Below are positions 36,920 to 45,732 of a stretch of 64,000 nt of DNA, one piece after another; within the stretch, counting starts at the first letter, position 1; each line of letters starts with the position of its first letter. Under the pieces are notes generated by a model. That model was not told the origin of the DNA. It did no database searches and saw only the letters and a list, made by a program, of their open reading frames with translations. This DNA comes from Clostridia bacterium (GTDB lineage Bacteria; Bacillota; Clostridia; Oscillospirales; Acutalibacteraceae): contig JAFYLQ010000017.1 of the NCBI GenBank assembly GCA_017550105.1, positions 17,407-81,406 on the forward strand, given 5' to 3'. The position numbers were made by a program, and so were the translations under genes.

Positions 36920-37114
36920 ATAAAATAAAAAACACTTTTTGTGCAAAATTAACAAATGTTTTGAACAGAAAAACTCCATCCACCCTATATTTTGTGTCTT
37001 TACCCGAAATTGCCACAATTCAACCACCCCTTATTTTGTAAGAAGTGCAAAAATTACAAACTGTAACATTTCAGGGTATTTTTAAGGCTTATTCTTGCAT
37101 TTTGTAATTATTCA
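36920..37114. other. Intergenic region without identified feature
   Basis: AT-rich spacer between the divergent promoters of the YabE-like and cca genes. I see no coding or structured feature in it. Confidence 0.4.
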
Positions 37115-37143
37115 TTGACACGAAACGCCAAAAAAGCCATAAT
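37115..37143 (+). promoter_or_regulatory. Promoter of cca
   Basis: TTGACA (37115-37120), 17 nt, CATAAT (37138-37143), 31 nt before the start codon. Confidence 0.65.
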
Positions 37144-37173
37144 ATAAGTAAAATAAAAGCACGGAGTAAAAAT

Positions 37174-38487
37174 ATGGAAATAAAATTACCTTCCGACGTT
37201 ACCGAAATTCTTAATATTCTTCATACCGGCGGACACGAAGCCTACTGTGTGGGCGGTGCCGTAAGGGATTCTCTTATGGGTTTCACTCCCGAGGACTGGG
37301 ATATTACCACCTCTGCAAGACCTGACGAAACCGCGGAGCTCTTTAAGGACTACAAAACAATAGATACAGGTCTTAAGCACGGCACACTTACCGTAATAAT
37401 AAACCACAAGCCCTACGAGATTACTACCTTCCGTATAGACGGCGAATACAACGACAACCGCCACCCCGAGGAGGTAATTTTCACTCCCGATTTAAAAGAC
37501 GACCTTGCGCGCAGGGATTTCACAGTAAATGCTATTGCATATAATTATGAGGGCATTGTGGATTTGTACGGCGGCAGAGAGGATATATATAATAGTATAA
37601 TAAGGACCGTAGGTGACCCCGACAAAAGATTCAACGAGGACGGCTTACGTATTCTCAGGGCACTTCGCTTTGCCTCTGTTTTAGGCTTTGAAATCGAGCC
37701 CGAAATCGCTTCGGCAATTCACCGCAACCGCCACCTTTTAAAAAACATATCTGCAGAAAGAATAAGCACTGAATTATCAAAGCTTATTTGCGGTAAAAAT
37801 GCCTTTAATATTCTTATGGAATACCCCGACGTGCTTTCGGTTTTCCTTCCCGAAATCGAACCTGCGGTTAATTTTACACAGTACGGCAAAAAACACGCCT
37901 ATGACGTATGGGAGCATATCTGTCACACCGTTGACACAATTCCTCAGGATAAAATTTTACGTCTCACTATGCTCTTGCACGATTTGGGCAAGGTTCCCAC
38001 CCACAAATTAAACGAAAAGGGTGACAGTACCTTTAAAAACCACGCTACCGTCGGTGGTGAAATGGCAAAAGAGATTCTTACCCGACTTAAATTTGATAAA
38101 AAGACCATTAACAGGGTTTCGTATTTAGTTAGCTACCACGATTTTGAGCCACCCGAAACTAAAGTGGAATTAAAGCGTCATTTAAAAACCAAAACTCCCG
38201 AGGATATTTGCACACTTCTTGTAATAAAGAAAAGTGACCGAGGGGCTCTTAGCGAAGCATACCGTGATATCAGCGAAGGCACAGCTCAGACTCTTATGTG
38301 GCTTAGGGAAATTGAACAAAACAATGAATGCTGCACTTTAAAAGACCTTGCAATTACAGGAAAGGATATTATGGAAGCAGGAATCACGGGCGAAAACGTT
38401 GGCAAAGCCTTAAACATGCTTCTTGATGGTGTAATTGAGGGAAAAGTTGAAAACGAAAAAAGCCGTTTATTGACATACTTATTATAA
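37174..38487 (+). CDS. cca: CCA-adding tRNA nucleotidyltransferase with HD domain
   Basis: 437 residues. Class II nucleotidyltransferase head with 'AYCVGGAVRDSLMG' (about 27), the metal-binding Asp pair in 'EDWDITTSARP' (about 41-46), 'DLARRDFTVNAIAYN', and the RNA-binding 'DGLRILRALRFASVLGFEIE'. A C-terminal HD domain follows ('TMLLHDLGKVPTH', about 268). It builds or repairs the 3' CCA of tRNAs; the HD part may have phosphohydrolase activity. A promoter for the next gene overlaps its last codons. Confidence 0.93.
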   Translation: MEIKLPSDVTEILNILHTGGHEAYCVGGAVRDSLMGFTPEDWDITTSARPDETAELFKDYKTIDTGLKHGTLTVIINHKPYEITTFRIDGEYNDNRHPEEVIFTPDLKDDLARRDFTVNAIAYNYEGIVDLYGGREDIYNSIIRTVGDPDKRFNEDGLRILRALRFASVLGFEIEPEIASAIHRNRHLLKNISAERISTELSKLICGKNAFNILMEYPDVLSVFLPEIEPAVNFTQYGKKHAYDVWEHICHTVDTIPQDKILRLTMLLHDLGKVPTHKLNEKGDSTFKNHATVGGEMAKEILTRLKFDKKTINRVSYLVSYHDFEPPETKVELKRHLKTKTPEDICTLLVIKKSDRGALSEAYRDISEGTAQTLMWLREIEQNNECCTLKDLAITGKDIMEAGITGENVGKALNMLLDGVIEGKVENEKSRLLTYLL

Positions 38488-38498
38488 TGGTATAAAAT
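38470..38498 (+). promoter_or_regulatory. Promoter at the 3' end of cca, reading into the palindromic element
   Basis: TTGACA (38470-38475), 17 nt, TAAAAT (38493-38498). The predicted start point (about 38505) coincides with the left edge of the 278-bp element, so that element would form nearly all of the leader of the downstream GH2 gene. Confidence 0.6.
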
Positions 38499-38505
38499 AG
38501 AAGGG

Positions 38506-38783
38506 TAGAGTGAGTGTGTTCGAACCAGATATGGTTTAATACAGTCACTTCCCCCCGTAACCTCGTTAAAACTCTTGAAATACGGTAGTATTCCTGTGAG
38601 TTTTGCCTTGGTACAGGAAAAATTGCTCAGTATTAAACTTCACAGAACCTAAAATGTCCGAGTTTGCGTACATTTAGGATTTTCTTTGGCGAAGTAATAC
38701 TGGCGTATTACGAGACAAAAAAATAATAAAGGTGCGTGAAATCGGACATTTTAGGCATATCGGGTTCGAATACACTCACTCTA
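38506..38783. mobile_element. 278-bp MITE-like palindromic element with TA flanks
   Basis: The ends form a 26-bp imperfect inverted repeat (from GAGTGAGTGTGTTCGAACC at 38508 and its complement ending at 38781), with one wobble-type and one mismatched position, flanked on each side by TA, the target duplication of Tc1/mariner/IS630-type elements. Inside are further pairs: CCTAAAATGTCCG (about 38648) with CGGACATTTTAGG (about 38743), and smaller hairpins. No open reading frame. An alternative is a structured leader RNA for the GH2 gene starting 22 bp downstream. Confidence 0.7.
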
Positions 38784-38805
38784 TTATCAGGAAAGGGTGT
38801 TAAAA

Positions 38806-41166
38806 ATGCGTAATGCACTTCCTCTTAACTTCGGTTGGAAATACTCTCCCGTATTTTCAGACGAAATGATAAAAAAAGACTATGACGATAGTAAATTCGA
38901 GACTGTGGACATTCCTCATGCTAATAAGGAATTGCCTTTAAACTATTTCGATGAAAAATCATATCAGTTTGTAAGCTGCTACAGAAAAGCCTTTGACGTT
39001 AAAAAGACCAAGGGTAACCGCTACATTCTTCATTTTGAAGGTGCCGCAGTTTATTCCAAGGTTTATCTTAACGATAAATTCATCGGTGAATACAAGGGTG
39101 CATACAACCGCTTCAGCTTTGATATTACCGACGACGTAAAATCAAAGGGCAACGTGCTTGTAGTTGAGCTTGACTCAACCGAGCGCAAGGAAATCCCTCC
39201 CTTCGGTAACGTGGTTGACTACCTCGTATACGGTGGTATTTACCGTGAGGTATGGATTGAAGAGGTCAGCGAGGTTTATATTGACAACGCTTTCGTAAGA
39301 ACAATTAACGTTCTCAGACCCAAAAAGGTTCTTGATATTGACGTCACCCTTTCCGAAAGCACAAAGGGTACTCTTACCTTCACCCTTTTTGACGGTGACA
39401 AAAAAATCGGCGAAAGAAGCACCGACTTCAGCGGTAAGGTTATTAATGCAAAATGGGCTATTTCCGACGTAGAATTATGGGATATTAACAATCCCAAGCT
39501 CTATACTATATATATTAAGCTTGATGACAAGGACGAAACCTCCGTACGCTTCGGCTTCAGAGAATGCCGCTTTATGAAGGACGGCTTCTACCTTAACGGC
39601 AAGAAGATTAAAATCCGTGGTCTTAACCGTCACCAGAGCTTCCCCTACGTTGGCTACGCTATGCCCAAGAACGTACAAAGAGCAGACGCTGACCTTCTTA
39701 AATACGAGCTCGGCGTGAACCTTGTAAGAACCTCTCACTACCCCGACAGCATTCACTTCCTTGACCGCTGTGATGAAATCGGTCTTTTGGTATTCACCGA
39801 AATGCCCTCATGGCAGTACCTCGGCGAGGGTGAATGGCGTGACATCTGCCTCGATAACGTTCGCAGAATGGTTCTTCGCGACAGAAACCATCCTTCAGTT
39901 ATTCTTTGGGGCGTTCGTGTTAACGAGGGTCTTGACTGTGACGAATTTTATGCCGAAACAAACCGTGTTGCACGTGAGCTTGACAATACCCGTCAGACCG
40001 GTGGCGTAAGAAATATGCCCTTCAGCCATCTTCTTGAAGATGTTTACACAATGAATGACTTTGTTCATTCAGGCGGTGCAATTAATCTTTTACCCCCTGC
40101 CTTTGTTACAAAGTCGCTTAAGGCACCCTACCTTGTTACAGAGCACAATGGTCACATGTTCCCCACAAAGAGCTTTGATAAAGAGGGTGTTCGTGCAGAG
40201 CACGCTTTAAGACACACCCGTGTTCTTAACTCCGCTTACGGCAATGCACGTACAAGCGGTGCTATCGGTTGGTGTATGGCTGACTACAACACCCACAAGG
40301 ACTTCGGTAGCGGTGACAGAATCTGCTACCACGGTGTTACGGATATGTTCCGTGTACCAAAGCTCGGTGCGGCAATTTACCGCTCACAGCGTGAGGACAC
40401 ACCCTTCCTTGAGGTTTCCTCTGCAATGGATATCGGTGAGCATCCCGGCGGAACAATCGGTGACGTTTGGGTTTTCACAAACTGCGATTACGTAAAGCTT
40501 TATAAAAACGGCAAATACACAAGCACAATTTACCCCGATTCTTCAAAATTCAAGAATCTTCCCCATCCCCCTATGATTGCTGAGGACTTTATCGGTGATG
40601 CACTCGTAACTGACGATGGTCTTGACCCCAAGGCTGCGGCACTTCTTACAGATACACTTATTGCCGCACAGACAAAGCAGTGGAAGATGCCCCCCTCAAA
40701 ATTCGTTAAAGCGGGTGCGGCTATGGTTGTGGGTAAAATCCCCTTCAACACAATGTTTGACATTGTTACAAAGTATATCGGCGGTTGGGGTAACGAGCAG
40801 ATTACCTACGCCTTCGAGGGCTACATTGACGGCAAATGTGTTGCAACGGTTACAAGAACTGCAGTTACCGACCTTCACCTTGAGGTTAAAGCCGACTGTG
40901 ACACACTCCGCGAGGGTGACACCTACGATGCAACCCGTATTCAGATAGTAGCCCTTGACCAGAACGGCAACCGTGTTCCCTTCGCAGACAGTGCCGTTAA
41001 GGTTACCGTTAAGGGTGCCGCTACAATTATCGGACCCTCTGAATTCCCCCTTATTGGCGGTGACAGAGCATTCTGGATAAGAACCAACGGCGAAAAGGGT
41101 GACATTAAGGTTACTATTGACGCTAAGGGTATCGGCAAGGTTAAACTTGACTTAAAGAGCGAATAA
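38806..41166 (+). CDS. GH2 family glycoside hydrolase (beta-galactosidase/glucuronidase-like)
   Basis: 786 residues from the ATG at 38806 (AAAGGG 8 nt upstream; a GTG at 38797 lies inside that site). Sugar-binding domain, Ig-like domain, TIM barrel with acid/base Glu in 'ILWGVRVNEGLD' (about 373) and nucleophile Glu in 'YLVTEHNGH' (about 446), then a C-terminal DUF4982-like region and a final Ig-like domain with 'IVALDQNGNRVPFADSAVKV'. No signal peptide. The W-G-V-R-V-N-E variant differs from the LacZ enzyme nearby, so the substrate may be another beta-linked sugar. Confidence 0.87.
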   Translation: MRNALPLNFGWKYSPVFSDEMIKKDYDDSKFETVDIPHANKELPLNYFDEKSYQFVSCYRKAFDVKKTKGNRYILHFEGAAVYSKVYLNDKFIGEYKGAYNRFSFDITDDVKSKGNVLVVELDSTERKEIPPFGNVVDYLVYGGIYREVWIEEVSEVYIDNAFVRTINVLRPKKVLDIDVTLSESTKGTLTFTLFDGDKKIGERSTDFSGKVINAKWAISDVELWDINNPKLYTIYIKLDDKDETSVRFGFRECRFMKDGFYLNGKKIKIRGLNRHQSFPYVGYAMPKNVQRADADLLKYELGVNLVRTSHYPDSIHFLDRCDEIGLLVFTEMPSWQYLGEGEWRDICLDNVRRMVLRDRNHPSVILWGVRVNEGLDCDEFYAETNRVARELDNTRQTGGVRNMPFSHLLEDVYTMNDFVHSGGAINLLPPAFVTKSLKAPYLVTEHNGHMFPTKSFDKEGVRAEHALRHTRVLNSAYGNARTSGAIGWCMADYNTHKDFGSGDRICYHGVTDMFRVPKLGAAIYRSQREDTPFLEVSSAMDIGEHPGGTIGDVWVFTNCDYVKLYKNGKYTSTIYPDSSKFKNLPHPPMIAEDFIGDALVTDDGLDPKAAALLTDTLIAAQTKQWKMPPSKFVKAGAAMVVGKIPFNTMFDIVTKYIGGWGNEQITYAFEGYIDGKCVATVTRTAVTDLHLEVKADCDTLREGDTYDATRIQIVALDQNGNRVPFADSAVKVTVKGAATIIGPSEFPLIGGDRAFWIRTNGEKGDIKVTIDAKGIGKVKLDLKSE

Positions 41167-41189
41167 TACTATAATACAATAACTATAAA

Positions 41190-41213
41190 CCACCTCTCCC
41201 ATTCGAGAGGTGG
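41190..41213 (+). terminator. Hairpin without T-run between GH2 and metG
   Basis: Perfect 9-bp stem (41190-41198 with 41205-41213), loop CCATTC, no T-tract after it. It could be a weak terminator or an mRNA-stabilising hairpin. Confidence 0.4.
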
Positions 41214-41242
41214 AATATCTAATCAGATTAGGAGACAAGAAA

Positions 41243-43174
41243 ATGAGCAAACAGCCTTATTACATTACTACTGCTATTGCGTACACATCACGTAAACCCC
41301 ACATCGGTAACTCTTACGAAATCGTACTTTCCGATGCTTTGGCAAGGTTTAAACGAATGCAGGGCTATGACGTTTTCTTCCAGACAGGTACTGACGAGCA
41401 CGGTCAGAAAATTGAGGAATACGCTGCTGCGGCAGGTGTTTCACCCAAGGAATACGTTGACAAGGTTGCGGGGGAAATCAAGGACATCTGTGATTGCCTT
41501 AACACAACCTATGATAAATTTATACGTACTACTGACAAAGAGCACGAAGAATCCGTACAGAAGATTTTCAAAAAGCTTATTGACAAGGGTGACGTTTACA
41601 AGAGTGAGTACGAGGGCTGGTACTGTGTGCCCTGTGAAAGCTTTTTCACAGACAGTCAGCTTGTAGACGGCAAATGCCCCGACTGCGGCAGAGATGTACG
41701 TAAAGAGAAGGAAGAAGCATACTTCTTCAAAATGAGCAAATACCAGAAGCAGCTTGAAGAATATATTGAGAGCAATCCCAACTTCATTTATCCCGAAAGC
41801 CGTAAAAAAGAGATGATTAACAACTTCATCAAGCCCGGTCTTCAGGATTTGTGTATTTCACGCTCCACCTTTAAATGGGGTATTCCCTTCCCCGGTGATG
41901 AAAAACACGTTATCTACGTATGGGTTGATGCACTCTTAAACTATATCACAGGTCTCGGTTATGACCCCGAAAATCAGTCCGAAATGTATAATAAATACTG
42001 GCCTGCAGACGTGCACATTATCGGTAAGGATATTCTTCGTTTCCACACTATTTATTGGCCCATTATGCTTATGGCACTCGGCGAGCCCCTTCCTAAGCAG
42101 GTTTTCGGTCACCCTTGGCTTCTTTCAGGCAATGACAAGATGAGTAAATCCCGTGGTAACGTTATTTATGCCGACGACCTTTGCGACCGCTTCGGCGTTG
42201 ACGCAGTGCGTTACTATCTTCTTTCAGAGATGCCCCACGCTCAGGACGGTACAATCACCTACGAAACAATCATCGAGCGCTTCAACTCCGACCTTGCTAA
42301 CACTCTCGGCAACCTTGTTAACCGTACAGTTGCTATGAACAACAAATACTTCGGCGGTGTTATTCAGCCCTCCGACGTTAAAGAGGATATTGACGACGAG
42401 CTTATTTCAATGGCTCTTGACACCCTTCCTCAGGTTGCAAAGCTTCTTGATACCTACAAGGTGAGCGATGCTCTTTCAAAGATTTTTGACCTTGCTAAGC
42501 GTTGCAACAAATACATTGACGAAACAATGCCCTGGGCACTTGCAAAGGACGAGGAAAAGAAGGCAAGACTCGGTACTGTTCTTTACAACCTTATTGAAGG
42601 TATCCGCTTCATCGCCGTTCTTCTTAAGCCCTTTATGCCCGAAACAAGCGATAAAATCCTTGAGCAGATTGGTACTGACGTTAATACTCTTGAATCTCTC
42701 AATAGTTTCGGTGCTATAAAAGCAGGTGACAGCGTTGGCACTGCAACTCCTCTTTTCTCACGTCTTGATGCTGAAAAGACCCTTGCAGAAATCGAGGCTT
42801 CTCTTGCTACTCCCGAAGAGGCAGAGGAAGAAGAAATCGTGGGTCTTGCAGAAATTCAGTATGATGATTTTGCAAAGGTTGAGCTTCGTGTTTGCGAGGT
42901 TATTGACTGCAAACCCATTAAACGTGCAAAGAAGCTTCTTGAGCTTACCCTTAACGACGGCACAAAAACACCCCGTACGGTAGCCTCGGGTATTGCAAAA
43001 TGGTACAGCCCCGAGGACCTTATTGGCAAAAAGGTTATTGTTGTTGCAAACCTTGCTCCCAGAGCACTTTGCGGTGTTGAAAGCCACGGAATGATTCTTG
43101 CAGGTGAAATCAGCGAAGACGACGTTAAGGTTGCTTTTGTTGACGGTCTTCCCGCAGGCACACAGTTAAGTTAA
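41243..43174 (+). CDS. metG: Methionine-tRNA ligase with C-terminal tRNA-binding domain
   Basis: 643 residues from the ATG at 41243 (AGGAG 8 nt upstream; an in-frame ATG at 41210 has no ribosome site). Class I core with 'SRKPHIGNSYEIVLSDALAR', a zinc-type knuckle 'CVPCESFFTDSQLVDGKCPDC', 'NDKMSKSRGNVIYADDL' (about 299), anticodon-binding domain, and an EMAP/Arc1p-like tRNA-binding domain at about 545-643 ('DFAKVELRVCEVIDCKPIKRAKK'). tatD follows one base after its stop. Confidence 0.95.
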   Translation: MSKQPYYITTAIAYTSRKPHIGNSYEIVLSDALARFKRMQGYDVFFQTGTDEHGQKIEEYAAAAGVSPKEYVDKVAGEIKDICDCLNTTYDKFIRTTDKEHEESVQKIFKKLIDKGDVYKSEYEGWYCVPCESFFTDSQLVDGKCPDCGRDVRKEKEEAYFFKMSKYQKQLEEYIESNPNFIYPESRKKEMINNFIKPGLQDLCISRSTFKWGIPFPGDEKHVIYVWVDALLNYITGLGYDPENQSEMYNKYWPADVHIIGKDILRFHTIYWPIMLMALGEPLPKQVFGHPWLLSGNDKMSKSRGNVIYADDLCDRFGVDAVRYYLLSEMPHAQDGTITYETIIERFNSDLANTLGNLVNRTVAMNNKYFGGVIQPSDVKEDIDDELISMALDTLPQVAKLLDTYKVSDALSKIFDLAKRCNKYIDETMPWALAKDEEKKARLGTVLYNLIEGIRFIAVLLKPFMPETSDKILEQIGTDVNTLESLNSFGAIKAGDSVGTATPLFSRLDAEKTLAEIEASLATPEEAEEEEIVGLAEIQYDDFAKVELRVCEVIDCKPIKRAKKLLELTLNDGTKTPRTVASGIAKWYSPEDLIGKKVIVVANLAPRALCGVESHGMILAGEISEDDVKVAFVDGLPAGTQLS

Positions 43175-43175
43175 G

Positions 43176-43943
43176 ATGTATAATAATATATTCGATTCAC
43201 ACGCACATTACACAGATAAAGCGTTCAATGACGACCGCAAAAATATGCTCGGCTCTCTAAAAGAGTCGGGCATTTGTGGTGTTATTAACTGCGGTGCGGA
43301 TATTGAAAGTTCTGTTTTTTCGGTTGAACTTGCCGACGAATATGACTATATTTATGCCGCCTGCGGTATTCACCCCGAGGAAGCGGACAAAGAACCCGAA
43401 AACTATATTGAAATTCTCCGAAAGCTTGCAGAAAACAAAAAATGCGTCGCAATCGGTGAAATCGGTCTTGATTATTATTGGCGTCAGGACACAAAAGAAA
43501 AACAAAAAGAACTTTTTGTAAATCAGATTTTACTTGCTAAAGAATTGGATTTACCCATAATAGTCCATGACCGTGAGGCTCACGGTGACACCCTTGAAAT
43601 CCTAAAAAAGCACAAGCCAAGGGGTGTACTACACTGCTTTTCAGGTAGCCCCGAAACGGCAGAGGAAATCTTGAAATTAGGTATGTACATTGGCCTCGGC
43701 GGTGCACTTACCTTTAAAAATGCCCGTAAAGTCGTAGAGGTTGCGGGAATGTTACCACTTGATAGACTCCTGCTCGAAACCGACTGTCCCTATATGGCAC
43801 CCGTACCATTCAGAGGAAAAAGAAACTACTCGGGCTATATTCCCTATATAGCTGAAAAGGTTGCTGAGATTAAGGATATTGACCCGCAGACAGTGCTTGA
43901 CGTGACGAGTGAGAACGCAAAAAAGTTATTTAACATAAAGTGA
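43176..43943 (+). CDS. tatD: TatD family metal-dependent deoxyribonuclease
   Basis: 255 residues. TIM-barrel amidohydrolase with the metal ligands 'DSHAHYTDKAF', Glu in 'AIGEIGLDYYW', 'PIIVHDREAHG', 'GVLHCFSGSPE' and 'LLETDCPYMAPVPFRGKRN'. A 3'-5' nuclease of the TatD family, often next to metG in Bacillota, as here (1-nt gap). Confidence 0.95.
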   Translation: MYNNIFDSHAHYTDKAFNDDRKNMLGSLKESGICGVINCGADIESSVFSVELADEYDYIYAACGIHPEEADKEPENYIEILRKLAENKKCVAIGEIGLDYYWRQDTKEKQKELFVNQILLAKELDLPIIVHDREAHGDTLEILKKHKPRGVLHCFSGSPETAEEILKLGMYIGLGGALTFKNARKVVEVAGMLPLDRLLLETDCPYMAPVPFRGKRNYSGYIPYIAEKVAEIKDIDPQTVLDVTSENAKKLFNIK

Positions 43944-43978
43944 AACGAGATGCCGTCGGCATCTCGTTTCACTTTTAA
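43937..43978. terminator. Bidirectional intrinsic terminator overlapping the tatD stop
   Basis: Perfect 18-bp stem (43937-43954 with 43958-43975), GTC loop. The tatD stop codon (43941-43943) lies within the stem, and the far edge touches the stop of the convergent small gene. Confidence 0.9.
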
Positions 43979-44247
43979 TTAAATGCATAAAATTTAATTT
44001 CTATTTCATTAAGAATTTTATTAAATGTTGTGTTTTCTATTGGAGCATTGTAAAGTTCATCAAATGAAAAGTATATTTTCTCATCATCACTATACGCCTC
44101 GCCAAAATACACTCCTATTACACAACTCTTATCAAAGTGGGGTAAAATATAGTATTGTTTTTCCTTATAAAGAAACTCTATTTCGTTACCTCGTAAAACA
44201 GAGTCATAAAAACAATCAAAAGATTTATACAATTCAAAAAAATTCAT
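43975..44247 (-). CDS. Small hypothetical protein
   Basis: 90 residues, acidic, rich in Tyr and Phe, no membrane segment ('LRGNEIEFLYKEKQYYILPH', 'GVYFGEAYSDDEKIYFSFDE'). It reads like small single-domain proteins found beside toxins or in variable islands, but no toxin is nearby and I do not recognise a family. The ribosome site is weak. It shares a terminator with tatD, which supports it being real, and it abuts a repeat cluster. Confidence 0.65.
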   Translation of the reverse strand: MNFFELYKSFDCFYDSVLRGNEIEFLYKEKQYYILPHFDKSCVIGVYFGEAYSDDEKIYFSFDELYNAPIENTTFNKILNEIEIKFYAFN

Positions 44248-44323
44248 TTTTGCACATCCATAATTAATTCAATTTTCAATTTTAATATATACCATAGTAT
44301 TTGGTGTGTCAAGTGCAGTTGTA

Positions 44324-44471
44324 GCGGTATCTATCCTCCCTGCCGCTTGCGGGAGGGAGGGGGACCGTCGCCAGACGGTGGAGGGTCCCAAAGCCTTTCT
44401 GTTTTATGGACCTCCCACCATCGCAAGCGATGGTCCCCCCTCCTCCTAAAGCAGGAGGGCAAGGCTATCGC
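44324..44471. repeat. Inverted pair of ~60-nt double-hairpin repeats
   Basis: Two copies in opposite orientation (44324-44388 and 44408-44471) with 19 nt between. Each has an outer hairpin of the CCTCCCT..AGGGAGG type and an inner hairpin ACCGTC-GCCA-GACGGT or, in the second, ACCATCGC-TT-GCGATGGT, whose arms differ but still pair. Both are close to copies at 53924, 60489, 60980, 62253 and 62360. Confidence 0.85.
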
Positions 44472-44488
44472 ATCAACTCAATATCAAT

Positions 44489-45571
44489 CTAAACTCTACT
44501 TAGTATCCTCTCCCCTATCTCATCAATAACACCGAAGTCCGTGGCATTTATATAATATTCCTCAAGCTTATCGTGGATATCTTTAGCGAGGATTAATTTT
44601 TTTACACATTCATCGATTAATTCCTTTTTAGCCTTTTTCAGAAATTTTAATTTTTCTTTATTTTTGTTATACAAAGCCATATCAAAAAATCTTGAGGCGT
44701 GTACACGCTTGCCTTCATCATCAATTGAATAGTGATAGGAATTTTCCGAAAAAACACACAACTTCAATTCGGGTATAATAATATGCTCAAGCTTGTATTC
44801 AGGAAACAACGGGCAGTAGCAGGCGTATACGTCGTAACCCTTTTCAATAGCCTCGCTACAAAAATATTCAACTATAAAGGGCGAAACTGCATTGTATTCA
44901 TCTTCAATTGTAATTATTTTCTCCGAAAGTGCTACGGGAGTTTCGTGAAAAACTTTTACTCCCTCGGGAGTTATTCCTGACAGAAATCGTTTTTTCAGCT
45001 TTCCCTTTTGCCCGCCTTTTTTCGCAACCAAATATCTTGCACACAGGCGTTTAGCATACCTCAACACCTTTTCTTTATCAATAAACTCCGAGCAAATAAG
45101 CACACCCTGTGTTTCTATGTGTGCTGCCGCCCGCATAAAATCTGCCACCTTTTTGTGCTGCAGCTTATTTGCTTTGGTAAGCTCCCCTATTTCGTTAATA
45201 TGCTCCTTCAGAAGTTTTCTATCCCAAGCCTTACCCAAATCCACAATATGCTCCGTAACTCCGGGCAAGGTGGGTTCTATAACGTGGGGTGAGGTTCCGT
45301 CAAAAATCGAAAAAGCAATTTCAGGTGCAGTCACCGCATCCAATGACGACGGGTCCGCACTGCAAAAGCCACGCTCTATGAAATAACCTTTTTCATCGAG
45401 CTTTTTTGCAACCTTTTTCATTAACGTGGATTTACCCGTACCGGGTCCGCCCTTCAGAATAATGTTGCACCCTTTTTCATAGGGGTTGTATATTTCACCG
45501 AAAAGTGAACAATACTTATTTTTGTTGTTAGCACCCAGAAAAAACGAAACCGGCAATATTATAGTCGTCAT
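44489..45571 (-). CDS. Uncharacterised P-loop ATPase (PRK06851-like)
   Basis: 360 residues from the ATG at 45571 (GGGGTGG 6 nt upstream). Walker A is 'NIILKGGPGTGKSTLMKKVA' near residue 37. The whole protein is cytosolic with basic central and C-terminal parts. Related proteins of about 360 residues occur through Clostridia without a set function; I place it in that family from overall pattern only. No operon partner. It sits between a repeat cluster and the rhamnose operon. Confidence 0.7.
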   Translation of the reverse strand: MTTIILPVSFFLGANNKNKYCSLFGEIYNPYEKGCNIILKGGPGTGKSTLMKKVAKKLDEKGYFIERGFCSADPSSLDAVTAPEIAFSIFDGTSPHVIEPTLPGVTEHIVDLGKAWDRKLLKEHINEIGELTKANKLQHKKVADFMRAAAHIETQGVLICSEFIDKEKVLRYAKRLCARYLVAKKGGQKGKLKKRFLSGITPEGVKVFHETPVALSEKIITIEDEYNAVSPFIVEYFCSEAIEKGYDVYACYCPLFPEYKLEHIIIPELKLCVFSENSYHYSIDDEGKRVHASRFFDMALYNKNKEKLKFLKKAKKELIDECVKKLILAKDIHDKLEEYYINATDFGVIDEIGERILSRV

Positions 45572-45660
45572 AAAAATCCACCCCATCAAAGCATTTTTAA
45601 ACTATAATATGACGAATACAGATTTTTGTTAATTTATGGAATTTTAATGCTCTTGTTTCA

Positions 45661-45689
45661 TTGACATTTACTTTTTTAAGGGGTATAAT
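45661..45689 (+). promoter_or_regulatory. Consensus promoter of the rhaA-rhaD operon
   Basis: TTGACA (45661-45666), 17 nt, TATAAT (45684-45689), both perfect. It suggests strong transcription unless repressed. About 44 nt lie between the -10 box and the start; no clear operator palindrome is visible. Confidence 0.75.
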
Positions 45690-45732
45690 TTAATTCTATT
45701 TTGATGTTATTTCAATGAAAAGGGGTTATTTT

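Noticed and set aside
36775-37041. 88-codon plus-strand open frame in the cca upstream region
   Set aside because: Overlaps the YabE leader and promoter, has no ribosome site and shows no protein-like pattern.
38506-38783. GGTTCGAA segments suggesting a tRNA or tmRNA
   Set aside because: The two segments pair with each other as the element's ends; there is no acceptor stem, CCA or tRNA-like arm set.
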